NCBI GenBank assembly: GCA_036924085.1
Contig: JAVGWX010000011.1
Coordinates: 28,634,817 to 28,698,816 of the forward strand
Reading direction: 5' to 3'
DNA from: Ariolimax columbianus
Lineage: Eukaryota; Mollusca; Gastropoda; Stylommatophora; Arionidae
DNA length: 64,000 nucleotides
In this document: positions 11,379 through 21,630 of the stretch, in pieces
Position numbering within the stretch: position 1 is the stretch's first letter
Layout: each line of letters opens with the position of its first letter
Made by a program: the position numbers and the translations under genes
The notes under the pieces: generated by a model
The model's input: the letters and a program-made list of their open reading frames with translations, nothing else
Databases searched by the model: none
What the model was told of the DNA's origin: nothing

Positions 11379-11479
11379 GTAGGTGATACTTCAAGTCAGT
11401 GTTCTTGAAATGATTTGCTTAATTTGAAGTCCTGGCATTCATCCACTTCTTCTTTGCCCTAATCACCTGGGCAACAATA

Positions 11480-11798
11480 TGTCATATGCTTCTTTAAACA
11501 TCGTTGTCCAGTTCTTCACTGTTGTCTTCAACACACTTTTGCCCCCATCCACTGCCTGCATTCTGCCATGAATGTCACCTGGTCGACATCCTTTAGCTGT
11601 ACCTCTCGCTGATCAACTCTGAATGGATTACGTATCACACCTTCCATGTTTTTAACGGTCTGCTGAGTCAGCGGATAATGACATTTTGCAAACTTGATGG
11701 TTGGTATGTGCTGTGTACATCAGAAGTGACGTCATCATGTGCATCGTATGTATGCTAACTTGTTGCAGTTAGGTCTGGTTTCATTTGAACACGCCTTG
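11480..11798 (-). mobile_element. Mariner-type element, 5' end fragment
   Basis: On the minus strand this starts at a terminal motif (CAAGGCGTGTTCAAATGAAA) next to a TA at 11799-11800. It continues into the start of a mariner helix-turn-helix region corresponding to the copies at 32150-32505 and 59855-60190. The frame is decayed and the catalytic part is missing. It begins 100 bp after exon 1. Confidence 0.75.
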
Positions 11799-11804
11799 TA
11801 CATG

Positions 11805-12505
11805 AAACTCTATACAAATCTTGTTCTAACTGATTGACTACTATATTGTATGAAATCTAATGTGCCCCCTTTGGAAGTTGGTGCTAATGTTGATATCTGG
11901 CTGTCGTCTGTCCTGCACCGTGTAATATAAGCGTCTTACCAAGCTTGGAGAGGGGATGTGCTCCCTGAGGATTCAGGTTAAAATTATTTCGATTAGGTGT
12001 TTTGACCTCTGATCATTTTGATTCAGAGACGTTTAGTATAACCTGACATGAGCAGACAACGAGTCAGTATGCAAGATAGCTTTTTATGTGCCCCTTTACA
12101 CCTGTTTCGTACGTTCACTTATCTCTCGTCCTCACAGATCGCCAGAGCCGACCTCTGTGAAGACTACATAAATACTTTGTTCCGTTATCTATGCAAGCGT
12201 ACATTCTTATATCTTGTTTATCATTGAAGGGACACCATTCACTCCAAAAGGTACACATGCAATGGCCCCAATAGCATAGTGAGACATCCTTCTAGATCAG
12301 GTCTCGAATGCTGAATGTCCAATGTCCTCTCTCTTTTAAAGATCCATTCTAGCCCCATTAAACGAAGATGGCGGCCGAGTGTTTCCTCCCAGCCGACTGG
12401 ACATCCGTCAATCCTATATTGGCTACTTCCATCTCGAATCCCATTGACACATCAATACTTGTCACTATGTCATTCTTCAAGTCACACCCTGGCGTGCGAT
12501 TACCG
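11805..12505. other. Unassigned intron 1 sequence
   Basis: No exon, repeat or RNA gene recognised. A 64-codon frame at 12315-12509 has no motif. Confidence 0.4.
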
Positions 12506-12506
12506 C

Positions 12507-13060
12507 TAACATTGGTATAGTTCTGGTATAGTCATCTGCCATGTTTCTGCTCAGCGTGAAAGAACTGACGTTACATTGGTATATTTCTGGTATAGTCATC
12601 TGCCATGTTTCTGCTCAGCGTGAAAGAACTGACGTTACATTGGTATAGTTCTGGTATAGTCATTTGCCATGTTTCTGCTCAGAGTGAAAGAACTGACGTT
12701 ACATTGGTATAGTTCTGGTATAGTCATCTGCCATGTTTTTGCTCAGCGTGAAAGAACTGACGTTACATTGGTATAGTTCTGGTATAGTCATTTGCCATGT
12801 TTCTGCTCAGAGTGAAAGAACTGACGTTACTTTGGTATAGTTCTGGTATAGTCATCTGCCATGATTCTGCTCAGCGTGAAAGAAGTGACGTTAAATTGGT
12901 ATTGTTCTGGTATAGTCATCTGCTATGTTTCTGCTCAGCATGAATGAACTGCCGTAACATTAGTATAGTTCTGGTATAGTTACCAACCATATTTCTGCTG
13001 CATAGAAAATTACCAACGTCACATTGGTATAGTTCTAGTATAGTCCTGCTGAATATGACA
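12507..13060. repeat. Minisatellite, 63-bp unit, about nine copies
   Basis: TTGGTATAGTTCTGGTATAG and TTTCTGCTCAGCGTGAAAGA recur every 63 bp. The first six units are nearly identical and the last three decay. Each early unit contains TGACGTTA. Confidence 0.95.
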
Positions 13061-13064
13061 GAAC

Positions 13065-13340
13065 TGTGACATGACTGGGAAGTGGGCATACATGCCTCCA
13101 AAATCCGGATTCTTGTGTGGATGTACTGTCCTGGTCGGCTTGCGGTTCGCAGGAATGAAAGAGATAGCATCCTGGTCTCATGGGCACCCGCAGTTTGGAC
13201 ATTGGTAAAGAATAGGATCCCCATTTTGAAGTTGTCAACGACCTTTTGGATAAAGGCACTGCAGTTTGCGAACCAGCATTGCACAAATACACAATTTTGA
13301 AATCATACCTGGGTCCAACAGAGACGGACGTATAAGAGAA
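13065..13340 (-). repeat. Dispersed repeat family D, copy 1
   Basis: The reverse complement aligns with 56010-56230: TTCAAAAT(T/C)(G/T)T, a GCTGGTTC..CGACTGCAGTG-like block, and a later ATGAGACCAGGATG/GTGAGGTCAGGATG block. Two copies on opposite strands; no known family recognised. Confidence 0.55.
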
Positions 13341-13479
13341 CGGAGTATAAAGAAGTGTGTACAACCAGCGAGCTACATGAACGATTAGTATCTACACTCT
13401 TCGCTATTTTCTGAAATGGACTGGAGCACCTACGGATCTACCGGTCGTGCAATGACGTCGATTCTTAACAAAACAGAGA

Positions 13480-13670
13480 TAATTGCTGGGCTTCATCTGC
13501 GTGTCGCTCACTACTACGGGGTCCAAGTCGATCCCTCACCTTGTTAGTCAAGCTGCCAAGAAAACAACCCGTTTCCAAGGAGGGCTACAAGGAAGCCAAG
13601 GTGAGGGTCCTGGCCAGTACGTTTTGCCTAACCCTAACTAACATGTCTGATCAGTATATTTTGCTGACAA
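13480..13670 (-). repeat. Dispersed repeat family A, copy 3 (inverted)
   Basis: A close reverse complement of 17790-17960: GGCTTCATCTGCGTGTCGCT, CACTACTACGGGG, CGATCCCTCACCT and a GATCAGTATATTTTG end. Confidence 0.7.
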
Positions 13671-13959
13671 GACGTTAGTCTTCCTTCCCAACGGCGCATG
13701 AGACCCATCATTGGCATTCTTGGCTTTAGATCTGACATCTTGGGAAGACATAGCTGCAGACTGATCCTAATGAAAATGTAACCTGAAGAGCCACATCAGG
13801 CTGGACGAAGATAAGCTCATGCAACACAGGGAATTGAAGAGACAATGCCGAAAGGAAAAGGAAAACCAAAAACTTAGTAGAGAGTTGCTGCTCTAAGGTC
13901 AAATCAACCTATAGCCAGACATGGCTGAAAACGGGCTACTACTGCTACTACTAAGTCAA

Positions 13960-13980
13960 TCAATCAATCAATCAATCAAG
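13960..13980. repeat. Short (CAAT)n microsatellite
   Basis: About five TCAA/CAAT units in a row. Simple repeat only. Confidence 0.8.
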
Positions 13981-14089
13981 GCCTATCGCTCCTCTAGGTG
14001 CATATACCTTTGATCACATCTCGCTAACATACACTGTCATGTGCAACGCTTTCTGCCTATATCCAAGTTCAACCGTTAAATCGCATTTC

Positions 14090-14330
14090 CCTCTAACATT
14101 CTCGTCTCCGTGTACCTTTTAGTCTGCCATTTTTCTTCCTGTAAGGATTCCATGTGAGCGCTTGGCTAGCTACATTGAACTGAGGCTTCCTCAGTGTATG
14201 TCCTACCCATCCCCATTGTCTCCTTTTAATTTGTTGTGCCAGTGCCTGTTTTTGACTCCTTTCCCACCGGTCTTCATTCTTCACCACGAGAAGCCCCCGT
14301 ACGGCTTTCTCACCACGTAGCACAGATCAA
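14090..14330 (-). mobile_element. RTE-like LINE 3' coding remnant
   Basis: The minus frame reads LRGEKAVRGLLV, QIKRRQWGWVGHTLRKP and ALTWNPYRKK, the C-terminal module of RTE-like LINE proteins. It stays open for 76 codons. The tandem array at 14259-14650 starts inside it. Confidence 0.8.
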
Positions 14331-14650
14331 TATATGACACTATGAGAATCCTGGACATTTTCACTTAGTAGTTTAACCTAAAGGTTCACTTTCCCACATG
14401 TCTTCATTCTTCACCATGAGAAGCCCCCATACGGCTTTCTCACCACGTACCACAGATCAATATATGACACTATGAGAATCCTGGACATTTTCACTTAGTA
14501 GTTTAACCTAAAGGTTCACTTTCCCACAGGTCTTCATTCTTCACCATGAGAAGCCCCCATCCGGCTTTCTCACCACGTAGCACAGATCAATATATGACAC
14601 TATGAGAATCCTGGACATTTTCACTTAGTAGTTTAACCTAAAGGTTCACT
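14259..14650. repeat. Tandem triplication, 130-bp unit
   Basis: CTTTCCCAC(A/C)(T/G)GTCTTCATTC recurs at 14259, 14389 and 14519, with the remainder of each unit nearly identical. The unit covers the LRGEKA part of the LINE fragment plus flanking sequence. A single diverged relative of the flank lies at 57925-58060. Confidence 0.95.
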
Positions 14651-15024
14651 TTCCCACTATACCCATCTCTGTATGCTCTCCCCAAAGTGGTAATGACCCG
14701 GTGGCAGTCTATCTATTTTATAGTCTCCTCTGTGGTTACCTGACCAACCGTTCTCTCTGCCTGTGCCATCTACGATATCCCTCTCCTGATACTGTTTACT
14801 CTTGATATCTGCAATGTTCATATGTAGCTGGTGTCTCTTGTCTTTGGCAACTCGCATGTACTCTTAGACCTGGGCCAGGGCGCATCTGGATTCTTGGTTA
14901 GTTCACAGATAAATTCAATGCGTAACCTAACACAAATGCCTGTCCTCATAATTTTGCTTTCAAATTCAGCATCATATTTACGATATCGCATTCTTCGCTT
15001 GCTTTTAGCATTAGACGTGCAAAC

Positions 15025-15735
15025 GACATCAGTGTGTTCAAAAAGTACCCGACCTTCGGGCGGATTAATCGAATTATACACCTGGAGGTTTGAAACCATA
15101 ATCCCCTTCAATGTACTCTCATTCGGACTTCACACACTTGTCCCACCGGTTTCGTCATTGTTGGAAGCATTTCAGGAAAGACTCTCTGGGAATGAAGTAC
15201 AACTGGGTCGTCGCTTTCCGCATAATGTCTTCTCGTGACTCAATTTGGGTCCCTTCAGTGGAATTTGCAGCTTAGAGAACAGCTAAAAATTGAAAAGAGC
15301 CACGTCGAGAGAATAGAGAGACTGGCAGACCAGAGGAATGTTGTGTTTGGCCAAGCAAGCCTGAATTAGACGTGAAATATGGGCGGGTGCGTTGTCGTGA
15401 TGGAGAGGCCAAATTCCAGTTGTTCACAGGTCCGGTCGTTTGCGTCTAACAGCATCACGAAGGCGAGGGATGACTTCCAGGAAGTACTCCTTAGTAATGT
15501 TTTGACCTTGTGGTGCGTATGATGAAATTAGGTAGGGTAAGGTCAGGCGACCTTGCTGGCCAAAATCCTTTAGAAGTGACAGGATCTCTAAAGAAGGAAG
15601 CAATATCAGCCATGCTGACATTTGAGGTATGGCATGTATCCCCACACAGCTAAAAATAGACAAAATAACGCTCCAACTGGTTCACAGTATGTATATGTCA
15701 AATTTGATTGAATCACGTTCATTGGTTTAAAAGTT
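15025..15735 (-). pseudogene. Mariner-family transposase remnant (C-terminal half)
   Basis: On the minus strand I can follow, across frameshifts and stops, NITKEYFLEVIPRLRDAVRR, then HHDNAPAHISR (the HDNAPAH block around the second catalytic Asp), a decayed YSLD block where YSPD is expected, and finally RNRWDKCVKSE and a YIEGD-like end. It ends at a terminal motif TGTGTTCAAAAAGTACCCGA similar to the ends of the other mariner copies. The catalytic N-terminal part is missing and the third Asp region is altered, so it is dead. Confidence 0.8.
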
Positions 15736-16010
15736 CTTAGTTCTCAGTCGATCTGTACTTCTACAGGGGCGGATGCCCCTGTGCAGGTCCCAGGAGGAGT
15801 TCCTGCTTAACGGGCTAGGCTCAAGCAATTTATTACTCCGCTGCGCTGGAACAAGTGCCGTGAAGGGTGGTTAACCGATGTGCGAATCCATCTTAATAAA
15901 ATAAAACAATAGAGCAAAGTAGACTCGCAGCCTGTTAGGCGCCATCTATACTGCTGTAAACAAACAACCTAACCATGGCCGGTGTTATGCCATGTGTCAC
16001 ATGGTTTAAA
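15735..16010 (+). repeat. Dispersed repeat family B, copy
   Basis: Closely similar to 53975-54275: TCTTAGT, a CAGTCGATCTGT-type head, GATGCCCCTGTGCAGGTCCC, GCGGGCTAGGCTC, AGCAAAGTAGAC, GTTAGGCGCCATCTAT and CCGGTGTTATG. Non-coding. Confidence 0.75.
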
Positions 16011-16145
16011 AGTTGTAAGGGAAAACCAGGGGACGGCAGGGAGTGGGACACTCTGACGTCTTGGTTAATACCTTCCGTAACATGCAGGTATGACGATGCT
16101 AATTGCGATCACTTGAATACGGCTCGAGAAGAACAACTGTAACCA
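16005..16145. repeat. Dispersed repeat family E, copy 1
   Basis: It shares GTTTAAAAGTT, GGGAAAACC, a GGGACACTCTG end and CTTCCGTAACATGCAGG with 31755-31945. The blocks are in a different order there, so the copies are rearranged. CAGGGTG(C/T)CCC-type ends suggest a second mariner-like family, but no transposase is readable. Confidence 0.45.
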
Positions 16146-16149
16146 TCTT

Positions 16150-17140
16150 GCACGGAAACGTTGTCGAGAGTTAACTCAAATCAACACGAGCAGATTCAAA
16201 CAGCAACAACAACAATCAAAAGAAAATAGCGATTATGGTACTTACCTATATTCCGTGTCCAATCACTACATCATATAGCACTCATGCAATGTCGAACGAT
16301 TAGAACTGCCATGTCATCCACATTCAGCATGTCTCTCTCATCACACGTATCCGGAAGGTTGGGACACATCATCAGATGACCAGGGTCTTGTACCGCATCG
16401 CAGCCACCTTTATCGCCGTTTCAGAGATCCAATTTCTTCATGTTCTTCGTGCATCGCGAAGAGCGGCAAAGATGGCACCCTACCGGATGCAGATCTACAT
16501 TGTTCTGGTGTTTTAGTTCATTATGGATGCGGAGAGGCCACGGATTTGCCTGGAATTCACATTATTCGACGATTTACACCTGTGTTCACGTAAACGTGTC
16601 GTTGTTTTCCATTTGGACAGGTTAATTCGTTAGTTTGTGTGTGTCATTTATTCCTTCCAATTGTTCTGGCCTGGACATCGGCTATATGAATTAGCACTAC
16701 GCTTAAAACTGTGTCGTATTTTCACCAACTAGTCCACACGGCGGAAGTTCACGAGATTGGCGCCCTTAGCACTAGCTGCAGACAGCGAAGGTTTTGATGT
16801 GGCTGAATGTAGTCACGAATATAATGGACTAGAACACGGCCCGGGAGAGATGCCCATACGGCCTCTTGCGGTTATGGAAAATTCACGGCTCACAACGATA
16901 GATATCATCCTCCTCCGCTGCCTTGCGGGATACCTGTTTACGGGAAAGGCTTCGGGAGTAAACCCTGAGATAATCTGCATACTATGCTATCTCCAGTCGT
17001 CTTGATAAAATCTTGCCACTGGCCAAAGGTAGCTTAGGACCAGAAAATGAGGTTGACAAAAGGCGAGTGTCTTCCTCACTTTAATCCAAATCACCGCACA
17101 AGTCACCAATTTCAGCGGACACAGCAAGAGAAAGGACTGT
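16150..17140. other. Unassigned intron 1 sequence
   Basis: Open frames at 16440-16625 and 16757-17005 show no family motif. I cannot support an exon here. Confidence 0.4.
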
Positions 17141-17144
17141 CCAC

Positions 17145-17352
17145 ACGGCTGAACAAAGAGAGTGGTCTTCATCATATATGATGGACGAACATCATACACG
17201 CTGACCAAAGAGAGTGGTCTTCATCATATGGGATGGACGAACATCATACACGCTGAACAAAGAGAGTGGTCTTCATCATATGTGATGGACAAACATCATA
17301 CACCCTGAACAAAGAGAGTGGTCTTCATCATATGTGATGGACGAACATCGTG
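17145..17352. repeat. Minisatellite, 52-bp unit, four copies
   Basis: AGTGGTCTTCATCATAT recurs at 17161, 17213, 17265 and 17317, all 52 bp apart. Confidence 0.93.
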
Positions 17353-17354
17353 CA

Positions 17355-17795
17355 CATCGTTCTTCGCGAGTTCGAAGTCTATTTGTTGTCGTCCACAGTG
17401 AGTAGGGTAAGTGATATCTATGGACAGGTTCCTCCTGAAGCTCGACCCCTCGGTTCTGTATAATTTCGTGCCATTATTCGGTGCGATGACCTACAGGGCT
17501 TGTTTGTATGGGCGTTGTTGGCTTCAGGAAACTATGCCTGGATTTGAGTCTTGTGATCTGCTCCTGATGTCGAAACATTTGGTGTCTAGGCTCGTTTTCC
17601 TGCTTCTGAAGTTCAATTTAAGCAGCGACGCCTCTTCTGACGGCAGCTGGAGCTATGCCAATTATAGGGTGAATTTTAGCAATGGGGTGGGTTTTAGGCA
17701 TCCTGACACTATCCTGCATGCGTCGTTTAATTGCTATATCAACGAGTTCTGTGTGGGGAGGAAGACTAACGTCTTGTCCGGAAAAAATACACTGA
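17355..17795. other. Unassigned sequence with a 147-codon frame
   Basis: A plus frame opens at 17411 and runs to 17854, ending inside the family A repeat. It has no recognised domain, and its C-terminal third is repeat-derived. Probably chance. Confidence 0.4.
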
Positions 17796-17799
17796 TCAG

Positions 17800-18090
17800 A
17801 CATGTTAGGATCAGGCAAAACATACTGGCCAAGACCCTCAACTCGACTTCCTAGTAGCCCAACCTGGATACGGGCTATTTTCATGGCAGCCTGGCTAACG
17901 AGGTGAGGGATCGACGTGGTCCCCGTAGTAGTGAGTGACATGCACATGAAGCCAATCATAGCACAACCGCATGGATGACCCTGGTCCACCCTTATCAGCA
18001 CGCTCGGGATGTGAGGAAAGCTACTGCCACCCGCAATTTAACGTCCTTTTCAGGGCGCACAATAGAGTACATTTCTCATTGTGGGCATTC
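17800..18090 (+). repeat. Dispersed repeat family A, copy 4
   Basis: The most complete match to copy 1, ending in TTATCAGCACGCTCGGGATG and AAAGCTACTGCCACCCGCA. It stops about 90 bp before exon 2. Confidence 0.7.
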
Positions 18091-18183
18091 GATTATGGAT
18101 AGAACTGAAGACGTCAGCCACGATACTATACTGTTTTTTTATTCAATGTAAAATTAAGACAATGCACTAATGTTCTCTGCCAG

Positions 18184-18354
18184 GTCATGGGGTTCTGCTG
18201 CGGCCACGCCTGGGTGACAGACTACCGTTTTATGGTGTCCCGGCATGTCTTTAACATGCCTGGCTACATAGAGACTTTGGAAGACTTGCAACATTTCATC
18301 TCCAAGATGGCCGGAGAGCCAATGTCGTTAGATCATCCGCTTTGGGAAATACAG
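18184..18354 (+). CDS. WS/DGAT-type acyltransferase, second coding exon
   Basis: 57 codons, phase 0 on both sides, with acceptor CTCTGCCAG|G and donor CAG|GTATTA. It follows YPRFTQK of exon 1 and reads VMGFCCGHAWVTD, then a RHVFNMPGYI block and LDHPLWEIQ. This matches the family pattern: a W..D..FD...HV strand, a helix (ETLEDLQHFISKMAG) and the conserved PL..(D/S)(R/H)PLWE motif leading to the active-site strand. The ATG at 18187 is internal, not a start. Confidence is high because both motif order and splice phase fit. Confidence 0.93.
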
Positions 18355-18429
18355 GTATTATTCTATGATTTGTCATTATTCACTTTCTGTTGTTTTTCCT
18401 GCTAATTGTTTCTTCTGCTGAACTATCCA

Positions 18430-19255
18430 TTCACTCTATTATCCTTTTTCTATCCAATTAGTCTCTCATATTTTGACTTCCAGCTAATCATTCTGTCCAT
18501 TTTCTTTCTTTATCCAATTATTCTCTCTGTATCTAGCTAATCATTCCCTCCAGTTTATTTTTCTATCTAATCATTCTCTCCAGTTTATTCTTCTAGATGA
18601 TCAATCTTTCCAATTTCTTCTTCTAGTCAACTATTCAATCCAGTTTTTTCTTCTACCTAATAATTCTCTCCAGTTTCTTCTTAAAGCGAATTATTCTCTC
18701 CAGTTTGCTCTTCTAGCCAACTATTCTATCTAGTTTCGTATTTTTCGTATATTTTCGTTTCCTCTCTATTGTTTGTTAATGGATGATTTCAAAACCCCTT
18801 CCCTTGTCTGTTTAGTTCTAAACTCTTTCTCTTGTGCTTCTACTTCTAAACTCTTTCTCTTGTCTGTCTACTTCTAAACTCTTTCTCTTGTCTATCTTAC
18901 TTCTAAACTCTTTCTCTTGTATGTCAACGTCTAAACTCTTTCTCTTGTATGCCTACTTATAAACTCTTTTTCTTGTATGCCTTCTTCTAAACTCCTTCTC
19001 TTGTGTTTTTATTTGTAAACTATTTCTCTTGTATGTCTACTTCTAAACTCTTTCTCTTTTCTGTCTACTTCTAAACTCTTTCTCTTGTATGTCTATTTCT
19101 AAACTTTTTCTCTTGTATATCTACTTGTAAACTCTTTCTCTTATGTTTCTACTTCTAACCTATTTCTTTTGCATGTCTGTCTACTTCTAAACTATTTCTC
19201 TTGTATGTCTGTCTACTTCTAAACTCTTTCCCTTGTATGTATGTATGTATGTCTA
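18430..19255. repeat. TC-rich tandem repeats, about 30-bp then about 29-bp units
   Basis: From 18430 to 18745 decayed units of ATTCTCTCCAGTTTCTTCTT recur about every 30 bp. From 18790 to 19255 a different unit, TCTACTTCTAAACTCTTTCT plus CTTGTATG, recurs about 16 times. The strand is strongly pyrimidine-biased and contains many 3'-splice-site-like tracts. Confidence 0.85.
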
Positions 19256-19259
19256 CTTC

Positions 19260-20090
19260 CAAACTCTTTCCCTCATATGCCTTCATTTAAATTCCTTCTC
19301 TAACATGCTTATTGTTTATGTTTCAAATTCCGTTATCTTCTCTTTGTCTAAACGCCTTTTCCTCGTTTCTAGTTGTACATTCCTTCTTCAACCGTTTCTT
19401 CTTATAACCTCTTTCTTTTCCTTGTTTATATTTCTACACGCTCCTTCCTTCATTGTTTCTTCGTCTAAACTGCACCCCTCTATTTCTCTGTCTGCGCCTC
19501 TTATTAGCAAATTTTCCCCAAGAAAATATCATCCGATCACGTCAATGATTGCACATACTGGAGGTGCAGTCCAAAGATATCGTGGCCACATCTGATAATG
19601 AAATGGGTTCGTACTAAAGGGACACGTTCTTACGTGTGTAACTGTTCATTCGTGCGATTTTCCTGTCTCAGCCTTATTTCATCGATCAAAAGTCATCTTG
19701 TCAATTGGGGACATAAACAGACCACGTTCTGTGGAGCTAACGTTGAGAACAAACCCAAGCTCTGCTTTTTCCCTACTGTTCTGCAATAATAATAACAGCT
19801 GACCCGTTGTATATTTTGTCATCTTCTCGTGTTATTTTTTTCAATCAAGACGGGGGTAAAGGGCCGTCACCACATTTTGCCTCTTTTAGGAAGTCTGCGC
19901 CAAAGCACTGTGTGTGATTTTGCAGTGGTTGTTTCTGAAGCAGTTTATTTTAAATGATGAGGTTGATAGCTACATGAACAGTCCTCTTTAGTCAGCTTTT
20001 ACGAGATGCATGGAAGTGCAGTATAATTGTATCAAATTTCAAATGTGTAAGTCTTGTATCTGATAAGTAGATCTTTTTAAGGGATCACGT
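19260..20090. other. Unassigned intron 2 sequence
   Basis: Pyrimidine-rich to about 19500, then ordinary sequence. Two frames (19233-19595 and 19598-19789) have no recognised motif. Confidence 0.4.
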
Positions 20091-20718
20091 CTAGCTACGT
20101 AAATCTGTATGGGATCAGGTCCACTTAGATCTCTATGGGATCAAGTCTAGATACGTAGATATGTATGGGATCAGGTCTAGATACTTAGATCTCTATGAGA
20201 TCAGGTCTAGATGAGTAGATCTGTATGGGATCAAGTCTAGATACTTTGATCTGTATGGAATCAGGTCTAGATGAGTAGATCTGTATGGGATCAGGTCTAG
20301 ATACTTAGATCTGTATGGGATGAGGTCTAGATACGTAGACCTGTATGGGATCAGATATAGATACGTAGATCTGTATGGGATCAGGTCTAGATACGTAGAT
20401 CTGTATGGGATCAGGTCTAGATACTTAGATCTGTATGGGATCAGGTTTAGATACGTAGATCTGTATGGGATCAGGTCTAGATGAGTAGATCTGTATGGGA
20501 TCAGGTCTAGATACTTAGATCTGTATGGGATCAGGTATAGATACGTAGATCTGTATGGGATCAAGTCTAGATACGTAGATCTGTATGGGATCAGGTCTAG
20601 ATGAGTAGATCTGTATGGGATCAGGTCTAGATACTTAGATCTGTATCGGATCAGGTCTAGATACGTAGATCTGTATGGGATCAAGTATAGATACTTAGAT
20701 CTGTATGGAATCAGGTCT
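20090..20718. repeat. Minisatellite, 30-bp unit, about 21 copies
   Basis: AGATCTGTATGGGATCAGGT plus CTAGATACGT recurs with few substitutions. It abuts a 36-bp array that shares AGATCTGTATG. Confidence 0.95.
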
Positions 20719-21320
20719 AGTACCAGATATATAAATCTGTTTGGGAAAAAGTCTAGTATCAGATAAATAGATCTGTATGGCATAAAGTCTAGTACCAGAT
20801 ATATAAATCTGTATGGCATAAATTCTAGTATCAGATATATAAATCTGTATGACATAGGGTCTAGTACCAGATATATAGATCTGTATAACATAAAGTCTAG
20901 TACCAGATAAATAGATCTGTATGACACAAAGTCTAGTACCAGATATATAAATCTGTATGGCATAAAGTCTAGTACCAAATATACAAATCTGTTTGGTATA
21001 AAGTCTAGTACCAGATAAATAGATATGTATGACATAAAGTCAAGTACCAGATATATAGATCTGTATGACATAAAGTCTAGTACCAGATAAATAGATCTGT
21101 ATGACATAAAGTCTATTATCAGATGTATAGATCTGTATGACATAAAGTCTAGTATCAGATATATAGATCTGTATGACACAAAGTCTAGTATCAGATATAT
21201 AGATCTGTATGACATAAAGTCTAGTATCAGATATATAGATCTGTATGACACAAAGTCTAGTATCAGATATATAGATCTGTATGACATAAAGTCTAGTATC
21301 AGATATATAGATCTGTATGG
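20719..21320. repeat. Minisatellite, 36-bp unit, about 17 copies
   Basis: AGATCTGTATGACATAAAGT plus CTAGTACCAGATATAT recurs. It shares the AGATCTGTATG and AGTCTAG parts with the preceding 30-bp array, so one unit likely gave rise to the other by a 6-bp change. Both periods are multiples of 3, so the minus strand stays open for 364 codons without evidence of coding. Confidence 0.95.
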
Positions 21321-21630
21321 GGTGAAATGTTGGGATCTACATTACGCTGAGTCTTCAAGTTTTGGATCTGTTGGCGGTTTTAAAGAATTGACATCACTGC
21401 ACTCCGGACAGACACAAATGGATCAGTCTCTATTAGAAAATGGCGACGAGATGGATACTGATGGTTCCCATGGCTAGTTGGGTGTTCACACACCTGGACC
21501 ATACTCTCAGGCTCTTCCCTGTATAACCTACGTTCGATTGCAAGTTTTTGCAGTCTGTAATTTGCTTGATTTTCACTTGCAGCATCATCACCGAACAGGT
21601 GGTCATTGATTGATTTAAGCATGGCAATCA
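21320..21630. other. Unassigned sequence before the LINE
   Basis: Possibly decayed endonuclease sequence of the LINE that follows. I cannot read a motif before about 21650. Confidence 0.35.

Larger units (their letters stand above)
11379..18183 (+). other. Intron 1 of the acyltransferase gene (6,805 bp)
   Basis: Bounded by GTAGGT and CTCTGCCAG, phase 0. It contains a mariner 5'-end fragment, 63-, 130- and 52-bp arrays, a mariner transposase remnant, family A and B repeats and an RTE-like LINE tail, listed separately. Confidence 0.85.

Noticed and set aside
17411..17854. 147-codon plus frame in intron 1
   Set aside because: Its 3' part is dispersed repeat family A and no domain is visible; no fit to the acyltransferase domain order.
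20193..21287. 364-codon minus-strand frame with 10- and 12-residue repeats
   Set aside because: Product of 30-bp and 36-bp arrays that cannot create stops; crosses the array boundary without any domain.
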